Assembly (NCBI RefSeq): GCF_000346465.2
Contig: NC_034009.1
Location: 15,912,950 to 15,976,949, forward strand
DNA from: Prunus persica
Taxonomy: Eukaryota > Streptophyta > Magnoliopsida > Rosales > Rosaceae
Direction of reading: 5' to 3'
Length of the DNA stretch: 64,000 nt
Shown here one piece after another: positions 12,054 through 22,522 of this stretch. The notes below the pieces were generated by a model. It searched no databases and was not told the DNA's origin. It worked only from the letters and a program-made list of their open reading frames with translations. Positions within the stretch are counted from its first letter, which is position 1, and the number at the start of each line of letters is the position of its first letter. Position numbers and translations under genes: made by a program.

Positions 12054-12083
12054 GACCAAACTAAATTGTTTTTGTGTTTGGTC
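12054..12083 (+). other. hairpin near the retroposon 3' end
   Basis: GACCAAAC (12054-12061) and GTTTGGTC (12076-12083) form a perfect 8-bp stem with a 14-nt loop, about 90 nt upstream of the A-rich tail. A 3' structure could serve recognition by a LINE reverse transcriptase; that is inference. Confidence 0.5.
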
Positions 12084-12191
12084 ATTGGAGATGTTGTACT
12101 CATATTTAGCACTATGGTTGCTCTATACTTTATTGTGTTTAATGAATAAAATATATCCTTTTTTTAAATAAAAAAATATCGATCATTATGT

Positions 12192-12696
12192 ATTTGTAAG
12201 CTCATCAACATTTTCATGCTCCAAGGGAATAGATAAATGGGTAGGTAAAATATACATACTCTTTCCAAAAAGGCAATATTGCCTACTTCAAAGTGAATAA
12301 GTATATTGGGCCACACTTGTTTTTTATGATAAAATATTATCTTCACTCTCTCACCTATTTTTTATTATAAAATATAATAGTATATATAAAAGATAAAAGT
12401 AAATAATATAATAATAGTTTGTACAATTGCATTGCCTAATCCCTTAGAGTGACCAACTTTTTTCATGAGACAAATGAGTAGGCAACGTACCACCTAGGTT
12501 GTTATAGTACAATTTTACCTACTTCATTTGCACACTCCCTTAGAGATGCTCTAAGGTAGGTCCGTACGTAGTATATAGGGCGGCTCTTGAGGGTTGCATT
12601 ATGTTCATAGGCACATGACCCCAAACGATTATATAATTTACATAAAATATCAACATATAAAAAATTGAAACTTAACCTTATATTGTTAAGGCTTAT
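12192..12696. other. AT-rich stretch between two large elements
   Basis: No gene seen. Words such as CCTACTTCA and CCCTTAGAG recur in inverted and direct form, which suggests a worn MITE, but no clean ends could be set. Confidence 0.3.
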
Positions 12697-12985
12697 TTGT
12701 TGAAATGCCACTTGTGGTTTCCAAATAGTCTTAGGTTGGCCCCTGAAGTTTCAAATGACTCAATTTCCCCCCCTAAACTTCCATTATGTGACCAAGGTTG
12801 CCACATTCCGTTAGTTTTCATATTAAAATAATTAAATTAGCTAACGTGGCATTGTATTTTGGTAAATTTAACTATTAAAAATTAAATGTTTTAAATTAAA
12901 TATAAAAATTGCTTGAAATTATTTAAAATAGGTTAAAATTTAAGATAAAAATATCTCTTCTTTTTTTCTCCCTCAATCGTCAACC

Positions 12986-14290
12986 CCCACTACCTTTTCC
13001 CTCATCACAACCAGCCTCACCACCCAACCAACCCCAGCAACCATCTTCCCCCTCCCCATTCTTCTGTAAAAAAAAAAGGTACCCAAAAAGAACCCAGCAA
13101 CCCTTCCTCCTACAGGACCGCCACCTCCTCCTCTTCCAATGCCGACCCTTCCCAGCCGCCACCTTCGCCTGTGCTCGCCAGAAAATCGAGAAAAGTTGTC
13201 GAATTTACATAAATTTTTTGGAGCTTGTTCCGGCAATTCCGGCAATTTCGGCACCAAATCTTGCAATCTAGGTACACTTTTTCATCCTCTTAATGTGTTC
13301 TAGCTGATGGTTGGGTTATTTAGGATCGATTTCTGCGTTTTGTCACTTGATTTAGCGATTAAAATTTGGTCAATTTTCGGCTCTCAATTTCGACCATCGC
13401 TGGCCACTTTTTGGGGTTGGTCCAAGAACAAAAGTTGCTCCACCCATTGTTCTGATCATGTAGGTATGGGTCTTGACCTGCGATTTGGAGATTTTGTGAT
13501 CGCCGGAATCGCTTTGGACACCTTTGCGCTGCCTGCGCGTGGGCCACTTTGTAGCTAGTCTTTGGGGTCTAAAATAATCTTCATGTCGTCCTGACCATGA
13601 CGGTATGCCCGGATTTGAATTTGGTTATCGTTTGACTATCGATCTGATATCGCATATTAGGCATTATCCTAGTTTGCTATGTTCGGACCATTGGATCGAT
13701 TTCATTTTAATATATGTGGATCTAGGCATCTCTAGAATCGTGTTGGAATTCGCAGATCATGAATCGGAGTCTCGGATACTCCGATTCAATGACTTAAAAT
13801 TTGCATTGAACGATAACCGTCCGATCGTACGATCGCGAGCTATCCGACTGTTCGATACGGACCAAACTTGCAGGACTTGTATATTAAACCTTGTTGAACC
13901 CATAGGAACTTTCGGATAAAAAATTGGAGGCTGTGGGCCCCGTATGCCCAGTTGACCAGTTTTGGAAAGTTTGACCACTCGGTTGACCGAGAGTCTTCCT
14001 AGGTAGTTTCATCCTTCGAGAAGTGCAAGAATGATTCTAGGAACGAGGCTTGATTGTTATGTGAATTATTTTGAATATGGTTGGATTTTGATATTAGATT
14101 ATAGTATTTTATGGTATTCTTGGATGTTATGTCGGATATTCGAAGATTATGCATTATTGGAAGTGATGGGATCTCTAGGGGTTATTATTTATTTTTTATT
14201 ATTATTATGATTATTATTAAAGTATCTGACTGAGTGTTATTGGATGAGTTAATGTTTATGAGTTACTATATAATCGCTTTTACTTTCTAA
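12986..14290. other. interior of the Mutator-like element, no recognised gene
   Basis: Open frames on both strands (for example 13307-13558 and 13605-13919) overlap each other and match no family I know. Composition is less AT-rich than the surroundings. I infer passenger DNA carried between the inverted ends. Confidence 0.35.
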
Positions 14291-14308
14291 GGATATTATA
14301 TTGTGTTT

Positions 14309-14444
14309 CTGAGAACCTTTCCTATTGAGAGGGGCGATAGCATACTAAACTCACACACACTACACGGATGATAAGAATCGAACCTAGGACATTGCCTGAG
14401 GGAGTAAATACTCCAAACCACTACACTAGTGGATCCTTTGCAAA
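14309..14444 (-). mobile_element. tRNA-derived SINE
   Basis: A 136-bp insert is flanked by a 17-bp direct repeat, GATATTATATTGTGTTT, at 14292-14308 and 14445-14461. On the minus strand it carries an A-box region (TAGTGTAGTGGTTTGGAG) and a B box (GGTTCGATTCT), followed by a GTGTGTGTGAG-type body. It lies inside the Mutator-like element and so is younger than it. Confidence 0.75.
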
Positions 14445-14625
14445 GATATTATATTGTGTTTAGTTGTGAAGAGTTGGGAAGTTTTTGACGTTAATAATAA
14501 ATTAATTAAATATCTAAGTACATGTCTATATTTAATTTATATACTCAGTGGTTTAAGAATGATGAATTATGGACACTAGTTCTCAACAGTATGTGGTGTA
14601 AATTCAAAGGTAGTTGAGAACTGAT

Positions 14626-15243
14626 TGTAAGATCCCACATCAACCAACAGAGAGGGGGTGATGTGCCTTATATGTGCACACCCGCATCCATCTAGCACGA
14701 GGCCTTTTGGGAGCTCATTGGCTTCGGAGTCGTAGGAACTCCGAAGTTAAGCGAGTTGGGGGCTAGAGCAATCCCAGGATAGGTGATCCACCGGGAAGTT
14801 GCTCGTGAGCTCCCAGAAACAAAACAGTGAAGGCAGAGAGGGGGGCCCAAAGCGGACAATATCGTGCTACGGCGGAGCCGATTCCGGGATGTGACAATTT
14901 GGTATCAGAGCCACTCTGTCGTGTGGTGCAAGTGTGCCGACAAGGACGTCGGGCCCTTAAGGGGGGGTGGATTGTAAGATCCCACATCAACCAACAGAGA
15001 GGGGGTGATGTGCCTTATATGTGCACACCCACATCCATCTAGCACGAGGCTTTTTGGGAGCTCATTGGCTTCGGAGTCGTAGGAACTCCGAAGTTAAGCG
15101 AGTTGGGGGCTAAAGCAATCCTAGGATGGGTGACCCACTGGGAAGTTACTCGTAAGCTCCCAGAAACAAAACCGTGAGGGCAGAGAGGGGGGCCCAAAGC
15201 GGACAATATCGTACTACGGCGGAGCCGATTCCGGGATGTGACA
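14626..15243 (+). mobile_element. complete Cassandra TRIM retrotransposon
   Basis: Two 271-bp direct LTRs (14626-14896 and 14973-15243) run from TGTAAGATCCC to GGGATGTGACA and contain 5S-rRNA-like sequence, the hallmark of Cassandra. Between them are only 76 bp: a primer binding site TGGTATCAGAGCC (14900-14912, complementary to initiator tRNA-Met), a short spacer, and a purine tract AAGGGGGGGTGGA (14959-14971). The element is flanked by the 5-bp duplication CTGAT (14621-14625 and 15244-15248). The LTRs differ at about 12 sites by my count, nearly all transitions, so it is not recent. It has no coding capacity and depends on outside enzymes. Confidence 0.93.
14709..14815 (+). promoter_or_regulatory. 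5S-rRNA-like domain of Cassandra LTR 1
   Basis: GAACTCCGAAGTTAAGCG matches the 5S A-box region. The C-box region reads GGATAGGTGATCC then GGGAAGTTGCTCG. The second copy, in LTR 2 (about 15056-15162), reads GGATGGGTGACCC, closer to true 5S RNA. This is an LTR promoter domain, not a 5S gene. Confidence 0.85.
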
Positions 15244-15404
15244 CTGATTTGGAAAGTTGAGAAAAGATTTGAAATATGGATTTGTTGAATATGAGAAATT
15301 TTATGATAAGTTTTGGAATATGGTTTTCAAACTCACCACAGGAGTACCCCTCCAGTTGCCTTTGAAACAGTTTTGTCATTTATGACAATGCCTCACAAGT
15401 TTCG

Positions 15405-15595
15405 AGGACGCCTGAACTGTGTGGTGCGAGGATATGCGTTCTCGAGCTGACTACATGTCCCCCCGAGTTCTGCAAGGATGTGCGGCTCAGGTTGACTAAG
15501 TGTCTCCTAAGTCTTGCGAGGAATGCGGCTCGGGTTGACTCTTTGTTTCCGAGGCTTGCGAGGATGTGTAGCTTATGTGACACTTGAAATTGACG
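15405..15595. repeat. degenerate tandem repeat, period about 50-60 bp
   Basis: About four imperfect copies of a phrase TTGCGAGGATGTGCGGCTC followed by GGTTGACTAAGTGTCTCC. It is part of the interior of the Mutator-like element. Confidence 0.55.
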
Positions 15596-15599
15596 GAAT

Positions 15600-16777
15600 A
15601 TTATTAGAATTGACTGAATATTAGTGGAATTGATTGATCAATGAATGAGGGTACGCCTAGGTGGAGAGTATTTTGGTTTTAAGATGTTTAAACAAAATTA
15701 ATGATTTTATCTTGGTATTTTTGAGTAAAAGTTTTAATACCTATTTTCTAATTTTATGAGACAAGGATTGGAGGTTTCCAAGTTTTAAGGATTTTCTACA
15801 ATTCATATCTATTCTCTTAAGTGATGAGTCTGTTATTATACGTGTAAGATAGAAACATGTTTTATTCAAACTGTTGACAGCGATATTAAGGTTTTACGTG
15901 ACCGAAAGTTATTTTAGTAACTTTCTCGTTTTCATACATATTGAGTTGTCTTTGCACATACGTGAGTAGGTGAAAGATTGTTCTTAAATCAAAAATCTTT
16001 TGTACGTTTTCAAAGGATTAGTTAGAGTTGAAGTTTTGGTTAGGGAAGTATGAAAGAACTGCATATGGCTTGATCCCTTAGTAAGGGTACATAGGCAACC
16101 TAGAGTTACTAGGTGTGGCCACAAGATCAAGTGTTGAAAATTTGTTCAGTTAAGTTATATTGAAACTTGTTAACGTATTCATGTTGCTCCAAGAGTTGAG
16201 ACCAGATTTCGATGGCAGAATGATTTGTTTGGTATAAAGAGGCCTGAGGCCATTCAAAGTTGTCTGCCTGATGCATTGTGAATGATTGGGATTTGGTTTT
16301 CAATATTAATTGTATATTTACAGGTAAAATTTTTGGGAAATGAGTGAATTACAGGGGAGACTCTGCCGAAATTTCAGCAGAAGTCAAATCGTAAAAGAAA
16401 TTTGAGCCTTAATTAGAAGGGCAATTTGGTGAAGTGTGCCCGGCACCTGTCAAGTGTTGGACACGCACAAGGTTCGGCTTAGATTCCAAAGTGGAATTTG
16501 GGTCGGGTCCTGTCATCCCTGCCCTCTCCTCCTTCTTTCTTCGACATCATCAAACCATAACCAACAATTCACCCTATATATCCCTTTCTTTGGTAGCTAC
16601 TGAGGAAGATCTGGACTACCACATATGCGAAATCTGAAGTAAATTTAATGATTTTGTTTGTGGGTTTGAGCCTTTTGACAATTGGGGGGAGGGGGTTGAC
16701 GGGAGAGAGAAGGGAGAAGGTGGGGTGGGTGTAGGTTGGTGGGCGGTGGGGCTGGTTGAGATGAGGGAGAAGGTGGT
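15600..16777. other. right interior of the Mutator-like element
   Basis: No recognised gene. The 67-codon frame at 16434-16637 has no family resemblance. A G-rich, pyrimidine-poor block near 16680-16800 mirrors the CT-rich block just inside the left inverted end. Confidence 0.3.
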
Positions 16778-17063
16778 AGAGCTACAATCAGGGAGAAAAA
16801 AAAAGAGACATTTTTATCTTTATTTTTGACTTATTTTAAATAATTTCAAGCATTTTTTAATATTTAATTTGAATTTTTTAAATTTTAATAGTTAAATTTA
16901 CCAAAATACTCATGCCACTTGAGTTGATTTAACTGTTTTTATCTGAAAATACACGGAATGTGTCAACCTTTGTCACGAAATGGAAGTTCAATGGGGAGAT
17001 TGAGTCATTTGAAACATCAAGGGGCAAAGTAAGATTATTTGAAAACCACAAGAGGTATTTCGA

Positions 17064-17676
17064 TAACAGTCCCGATCTCTTGGACTACAGGAGTCCAAGA
17101 GATTGTGGTCACCTACCGTTGGATATTAATCTAATGGTTCAAAAAAGTTTCTTAAAATGAGTACAAGAGTAAGTGAACCGTTGAATTTACATCCAACGGT
17201 ATTCAACGGTGAGTGACCACAAATCTCTTGGACCACAGGAGTCCAAGAGATTGTGGTCATATACCGTTGGATATTAATCTAATGGTTCAAAAAAGTTTCT
17301 TAAAAGGAGTGCAAGAGTGAGTGAACCGTTGAATTTACATCCAACGGTGAGTGACCACAAATCTCTTGAACCCCCGTAGTCCAAGAGATTGTGGTCACCT
17401 ACTGTTGGATATTAATATAATGGTTCAAAAAAGTTTCTTAAAAGGAGTGCAAGAGTGAGTGAACCGTTGAATTTACATCCAACGGTGAGTGACCAAAAAT
17501 CTCTTGGACCCCTGTAGTCCAAGAGATTGTGGTCACCTACCGTTAGATATTAATCTAATGGTTCAAAAAAGTTTATTGAAAAGAGTGCAAAAGTGAGTGA
17601 ACCGTTGAATTTACATCCAACGATGAGTAACCACAAATCTCTTGGACCCCTGTAGTCCGAGAGATCGAGACTGTTA
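17064..17676. mobile_element. array of four palindromic MITE units
   Basis: Units start at about 17093, 17241, 17379 and 17517 (periods 148, 138 and 138 bp; the next boundary is 17655). Each unit is itself a palindrome: GTCCAAGAGATTGTGGTCAC and ACCGTTGGAT on the left answer ATCCAACGGTGAGTGACCAC and AAATCTCTTGGAC on the right. Units abut through 7-nt spacers such as CCCTGTA or CACAGGA. The whole array also has inverted outer ends, AACAGTCCCGATCTC and its partner GAGATCGAGACTGTT. No coding capacity. The target duplication is unclear. Confidence 0.75.
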
Positions 17677-17779
17677 CTAATAATATAATACTATAATATA
17701 TAGTCCAACCTAATCTAGCATAGAAGTACTTTATTTATTTATTTATTTTTTACAACTTTCAACTTTCACGCTTTACTCT

Positions 17780-17829
17780 CTCTCTCTCTCTCTCTCAAAT
17801 TCTTAGAGTTTTTGCTCTCTCTCTCTCTA
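17780..17829. repeat. two short (CT)n runs
   Basis: TCTCTC runs at about 17776-17797 and 17815-17829 separated by an AT-rich spacer. Confidence 0.8.
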
Positions 17830-18091
17830 ATAATTGAAGAAAATGCCTAAATCAATTATTCATTCAAGGCGAAGAGAAATGGAGATAAATAAATTTGATG
17901 AATTTGCACTTGAATGAATAAAATTTTGAGACTTTTGTGGTTTTGTGAGGCAATCTCTAATTAACTGACTTCTTCTCATGACAAGATTCATTGACACTAA
18001 CCAACCCAATTTGAATATTTTTGTTGAAACTTTTTTTTCTTTGATACGTGTTGAAAACTTGTTCTAGAGGTCAAGTTGTTCATTTAGTACA

Positions 18092-18165
18092 GGTTCCTAA
18101 AATGTCAGAACCGCCCATGCATAGTGTAATTTTTTCACACTATGGGCGGTCCGTGAAATTTTGAC
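18092..18165. other. strong imperfect hairpin
   Basis: ACCGCCCAT-GC-ATAGTGT (18110-18127) pairs with ACACTATGGGCGGT (18137-18150) around a 9-nt loop with one 2-nt bulge. The pairing extends outward through CTAAAATGTCAG and GTGAAATTTTGAC with mismatches. It could be a worn MITE centre or a small-RNA precursor. Confidence 0.5.
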
Positions 18166-18169
18166 AAAA

Positions 18170-20990
18170 TTACAAGTTGACTTCTCACCAAGGCTAGGGA
18201 ATTTTAAATAACCCAAAAAAAGAGGCATAATATTATAAGTTTACCATATAGTTAGTCTACACAAATCGCGTCAAATCAAAATAAATAAATAAATAAAACA
18301 TCTCATATACGTATATGTGTGTATATCATGCAATATATGTCAAATCGAGACAAGAATGTCAACAATGTCAATGTAACTTATGCATTATTTATGAAATATA
18401 CACATTTGATATATTATAGTCCAATCATACCTTAAATTCACACAGAGGAATATACTTTTGATTGTCCACAAGTTCTATGTAGACAATAAACAAAAAGAAA
18501 AAAGAAAAAAGAAAGAAGAGAGAAAAAGTTCGTATAGTCCAACGGTCAAAGAACAGCATTAAAATGAGTGGCTGACTTTCACGCGTTTCATTCACGTGAA
18601 TTTTGGTCGGTTATCATATTTTTGATGGTTTGTATACGTTTTGTGAGTCTGCATATCTGAATGTTGGGGTACATTTTGATCGTCTAATTTGCGTATCCCA
18701 CTCATTTGGACTTCATACTTTTCATGTCACAGTCCTTTTCTGAATAGAATGGACATTGCAATCAATACTAGCCACTGCTTTCAAAAGGGGTGTACATCTT
18801 TTATTGGTTTCATTCCAGCACCACCATCTGTCCAGAAATATGGGTTTTTTCCACTTCCTTTTATTGTCACAAGAACGGAAATTCAAATTATACCCTTTTA
18901 CCGATACAATGCCATCAGTTATAATTATATTCAAATCTTATGGTACTTTGACAATGTGTGTGAGAAAATCTCCGCCTTTCTTTCTAACCAAGGATGAGTG
19001 CCGTAAGGTTTTCCCTTTGAGTTGGTACTGAAACTAGGGGTGGGTCAACTAATATCTTTCTATGCACTATGGTCCTACAAATGCCTTTGAAATTGCAAAG
19101 ATTAGCCCTTTTTTTTCATAGACAGGTTCTTCTTGTTCCGGTGTCTACATGTGAGTCACTATTTTGCTTCTCCGAGAATCTGGGAAATGAAGCGAATGTT
19201 CAGACACTTTCAAATAAATAAATAAATATATTTTTTAGGCTCAAACTGAAGGTCTTCCATCAGTAATAACGGGATTACATGATCCTTTTGTCTCTGTCCC
19301 TCTCTTCTTCTACTATGTTAGATGTGACAAATGAAACGAATTTTGTGGGCTCACTCTCCTTTATTATTATTATTTTTTAATTTATAAGGTTTGTCAATGA
19401 ATAATCAGAATAGGGTTTTTAATTTACAAACTATTTTGATTATTGTAAACATAAAAAATCCTAATCCCCTCTCTCCTAAAAACACTTTAGAGTTGTTTTC
19501 ACTTTGAGGGGGGGGAGGAAGTCACTGTTCTTCCTCCCCTCTCCTCTTCTCCCTTCATCCCTTCTCATCTCTTCTCCCATTTTCAAATAGTACATAAAGG
19601 TTCTCATATTTTTCTTCGTTTTGTTATGATTTTTCTTAATTCATCACAGGCAAATGTTTCGGCGTCGATTCTCTACCTCTTTTTTAGCGTTAAAAAATTA
19701 GCTCTCTAAAAATAAATTTGTAACATTAGATCAACATGTGTCACCTAATTTATCAAAAAGACATTGTAATTTTTCCTCCACCAACTGCCTGCCACTTAAT
19801 CTTAACTAATTGTTGAAGTTTTTAACAATCACCTTGTTTCGCTTTGTTATTTTCTTGACCTGTTACCCAAGTGAAAATATTGACCTCTATCTATGCAACC
19901 GTACGGTATATATATATATAAAATATTGAAGCAAATAGGCGTTTGTGTCAAAAACGAAATCATATTTGTCGGAGTTGGGGGATGTACTAACAACGAACAA
20001 AAGCAACCGTAGCACGAGCTTCATATAAAACACGAAGGAAACGAAAAAGTCCAGTCAACACTGTTTCTGGTGAATCAAATTAAAGAGTTAATTATTAGAA
20101 TATAAGTTAACACGGTTTTACCTTTTGCTGCGATTTTGGAAAAGAAAAACGTTTTTTTTGGACCAAATGAGTCTCACGACAGCATATAGATTGCAGGAAA
20201 TTCAAAATTCTCATCCTTAATAGGATTACTGGAAATAATTTTGTTTGAAAACAACGCTAAAAGGGTTTCTGTAGTGGAAGTAGCTTGAAATTCTTTAATT
20301 TAATTACATTCGCGTAGATTAGATATGACAACTGTAAATCATTCAGTGGTTGAACAGTGTTACCAATAGCTTACTTATAATGCTTGCATTAATTCCACAC
20401 CTTAAACATGGTAATCTAGTTCTCCTAATTTCTAGGGAAGTAACTGTTGGCAAGTACATTGCACAAAGACATTAACTTTAAAGAATCAACTGGAGTATTC
20501 ATTTGTATGTTGTGAGGATGTAATATCCATTTTGTAAGGGTTTATAAGGAGTGAAATCAGTACATAATTCTCGAACGGAGAGGCACAAATTGACAATTGA
20601 ATCAACGGTGATCGAAATGCGACAATGCGAAACCGTCAACACATAGTCAATGGAGTGAAGATAATTATCATTAAATCAAAAACTAATTAATGACTAACAT
20701 ATAATTCATAATGCTTTGTATTATACAATAATAATGTCTTTTTCCAAAACCCATAAATTAGGATCAATGGGGCAATCAACGTACGGTACTCAACGAATCT
20801 CTTATTTTCACGCCTAAAGCAGCATTGTCGGATGAAACCCTTTGATACAACATTATCCAACACTTGACCAAATGTAAAAGTTATATCCTGGTTAAAAAAA
20901 AAAGTAAACATTATATTATAGTAATAATAAATTCCTCTCATGAAGCAAACAGAAAATGTCAAATCTGATATGGCTGCTCATCAATAATGG
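18170..20990. other. intergenic stretch, no supported gene
   Basis: Overlapping open frames near 18689-19031 lie on both strands and have no family resemblance. The rest is AT-rich with short A and T runs. No tRNA-like or transposon ends seen. Confidence 0.4.
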
Positions 20991-20995
20991 TGACA

Positions 20996-21703
20996 TAAAT
21001 TTGGATTTTCAGTTGTTTTACTCTCGAATTATGAAAAGAATTGAACTTAATTGCTTGAATTAAAAAATCAATTAATTTAATACTCGAACTCATTAAAACA
21101 ATCAATTCAGCCCTGTTGTTAAGTTTCTCGAATTTCATCCACTATTCTGTCCAAAAAGTCACATGTACTTCACGTGACTTTCTATTTGAATATTTTTATT
21201 ATTATTTAAAACTAAAATGAAAAACATATCTCTATCACACCCAGTAGGTGATGAATTTCAAAGTAAATCCTCTCAAGATCTTTAGGGCTTTATAGCAAAT
21301 CATAAAGTTTGACTTGGTTCCAATCAAATGTCCTGTAACTGAAGAAATCAAAGCACATAAAAAATACTTAAAAAATCTACATCAGTTCTAAATACTCACA
21401 GAAAGACCCAAAACTAGTTCAAAAATTTGAGAAATATGAACTTGGTTTTCATGAGTTTTGAAGAAACAGAAGAGCTCGAATTTTTATTTTGGTTTTATGT
21501 CTTTGCATTTTGTTTTATTCAAAATTATAAATTTACCCTTATTATTAAAGGAAAATCGAATAAAAATTGAAAAACTTTTGGCAAGGGCTGAATTTGTTGT
21601 TTTAATGAGTTCGAATACTAAATTGGTTGACTTTTTAGTTCAAGGGTTAAGTTAGATTAGGGTCATAGTTCGGGGAGTAAAATGACACTTTACTCCATAA
21701 ATT
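20996..21703. mobile_element. TIR element, non-autonomous
   Basis: About 100 bp at the left (20996-21110) recur inverted at the right (21590-21703). Shared words include TCGAACTCATTAAAACAA and AATTCAGCCC. Inside there is no transposase. Long inverted ends suggest a Mutator-type or similar cut-and-paste element. Confidence 0.6.
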
Positions 21704-21800
21704 TAGATTTCCGCTTTTGATTTTATGATATAAATGCATTGTTCCACAACATGGGTGCGGTTATAAACACCAAGGTTTTATTCCACTTAATTTTTTTTGA

Positions 21801-22258
21801 GTGCTGCTAAACGAACCCTAAAATTAACTAAGTACACCCTACTACCAAACTATTTATTGAATTACTAATTTATCATAATATAATATGACTAAAAAAGATA
21901 TATTGAATTGTGAAACAAATAAATTTTTAATAAGTACACCTTACTCACTATATTCAACCCTTATCAGACATAGAAAAGTCTTCGTATTGCTTAGTGCTCA
22001 CGAATAACGCAACGAGTACTAGTTTAGGATTAGTATTACGAAATTAAAGATTTTGATTAAAACCAAAATCTGAAAAGAGGGCACAGATCCATGTAAAAAG
22101 AGAAACTTGGTTTGGGATTGGTATTAGAGTGTTGTACTAGGGCTATTTTTGGTAGTTAAATAGGGTGTACTTAGTTAATTTTACATTTTGATTAAAATAT
22201 TAGGGTTAACTTAGATTATAGGGTGTACTCAATTAATTTTAGGGTTCGTTTAGCAGCA
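21801..22258. mobile_element. MITE-like TIR element
   Basis: The left end GTGCTGCTAAACGAACCCTA (21801-) with AAATTAACTAAGTACACCCT following is answered by an inverted, slightly diverged copy ending at 22258. Poly-T runs flank both sides and hide any target duplication. Inner words (GTTTAGGATTAGTATT and GTTTGGGATTGGTATT) are duplicated. Confidence 0.65.
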
Positions 22259-22418
22259 TTTTTTTTTTTTAACCCTTATCACTTCTTCTTATAAATCACA
22301 GTTTTATAAGATACACTGAACTCTTCTCATTGTAACAGTTATGGAAATAAAAGGAGATTTGAAGATTCTTATTCAGGTTTTACAACAACATATTTAGACT
22401 CCTTGATCTTTAAGATCC

Positions 22419-22522
22419 ATTATTGAAGATATTAGGCGTTTACAACAAAAAATTTCAATGGTGGAAATTAAACATATTTTCAAAGAGACAAATATGACAG
22501 CTGATCTTTTATCCAAAAAATA
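22419..22522 (+). pseudogene. LINE-type RNase H scrap
   Basis: A 34-codon frame reads IIEDIRRLQQKISMVEIKHI and then FKETNMTADLLSKK before TAA. The word E-T-N-x-x-A-D-L-L-S matches the R-E-x-N-x-x-A-D-x-L-A end of the RNase H domain of plant non-LTR retrotransposons. It has no ATG or upstream domain, and the following 150 bp could be a LINE 3' tail. Confidence 0.45.

Larger units (their letters stand above)
8286..12176 (+). mobile_element. long retroposon with tRNA-Lys-like head
   Basis: A 3.9 kb block starts with a tRNA-like head, ends in an A-rich tail (AATAAAATATATCC, then T-run, then AAATAAAAAAA), and is flanked by a 15-bp direct repeat TATCGATCATTATGT at 8271-8285 and 12177-12191. That is the signature of target-primed retrotransposition. 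The head matches plant tRNA-Lys(CUU) as I remember it, including the word CTCTTAACCTT around the anticodon, the A box TAGCTAAGTTGG and the B box GGTTCAATCC. The body has no credible protein; its long hydrophobic frames come from GT-rich repeats. After removal of the extra tandem copies the original insert would be about 1.7 kb, long for a SINE. I read it as a non-autonomous, presumably LINE-mobilised retroposon. The mobilising partner is unknown. Confidence 0.72.
12697..17062. mobile_element. non-autonomous Mutator-like element with long inverted ends
   Basis: About 290 bp at the left (12697-12985) reappear inverted and diverged at the right (16778-17062). Shared blocks include TTTCAAATGACTCAAT, the CACATTCCGT zone and TTTTGGTAAATTTAACTATTAAAA. 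Long inverted ends and a 4.4 kb size fit Mutator-like elements. No transposase frame is present. The interior is GC-richer around 13100-14000 and unlike the flanks, so it may be captured or transposon-derived DNA. A SINE and a Cassandra TRIM inserted later. A 9-bp target duplication could not be shown because the right edge abuts another repeat array. Confidence 0.6.

Noticed and set aside
12973..13266. Gly/Arg-rich minus-strand frame
   Set aside because: It begins beside the inverted end of the Mutator-like element, overlaps another frame on the same strand, and the CT-rich block that encodes it is mirrored at the right end.
14709..14815. 5S rRNA gene
   Set aside because: Only the 3' two thirds resemble 5S, and the copies sit inside paired LTRs with a primer site, so this is the Cassandra promoter domain.
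17064..17676. CRISPR-like array of regular repeats
   Set aside because: Plant DNA; the spacers are 7 nt and nearly the same, and the repeats are long palindromes of MITE type.
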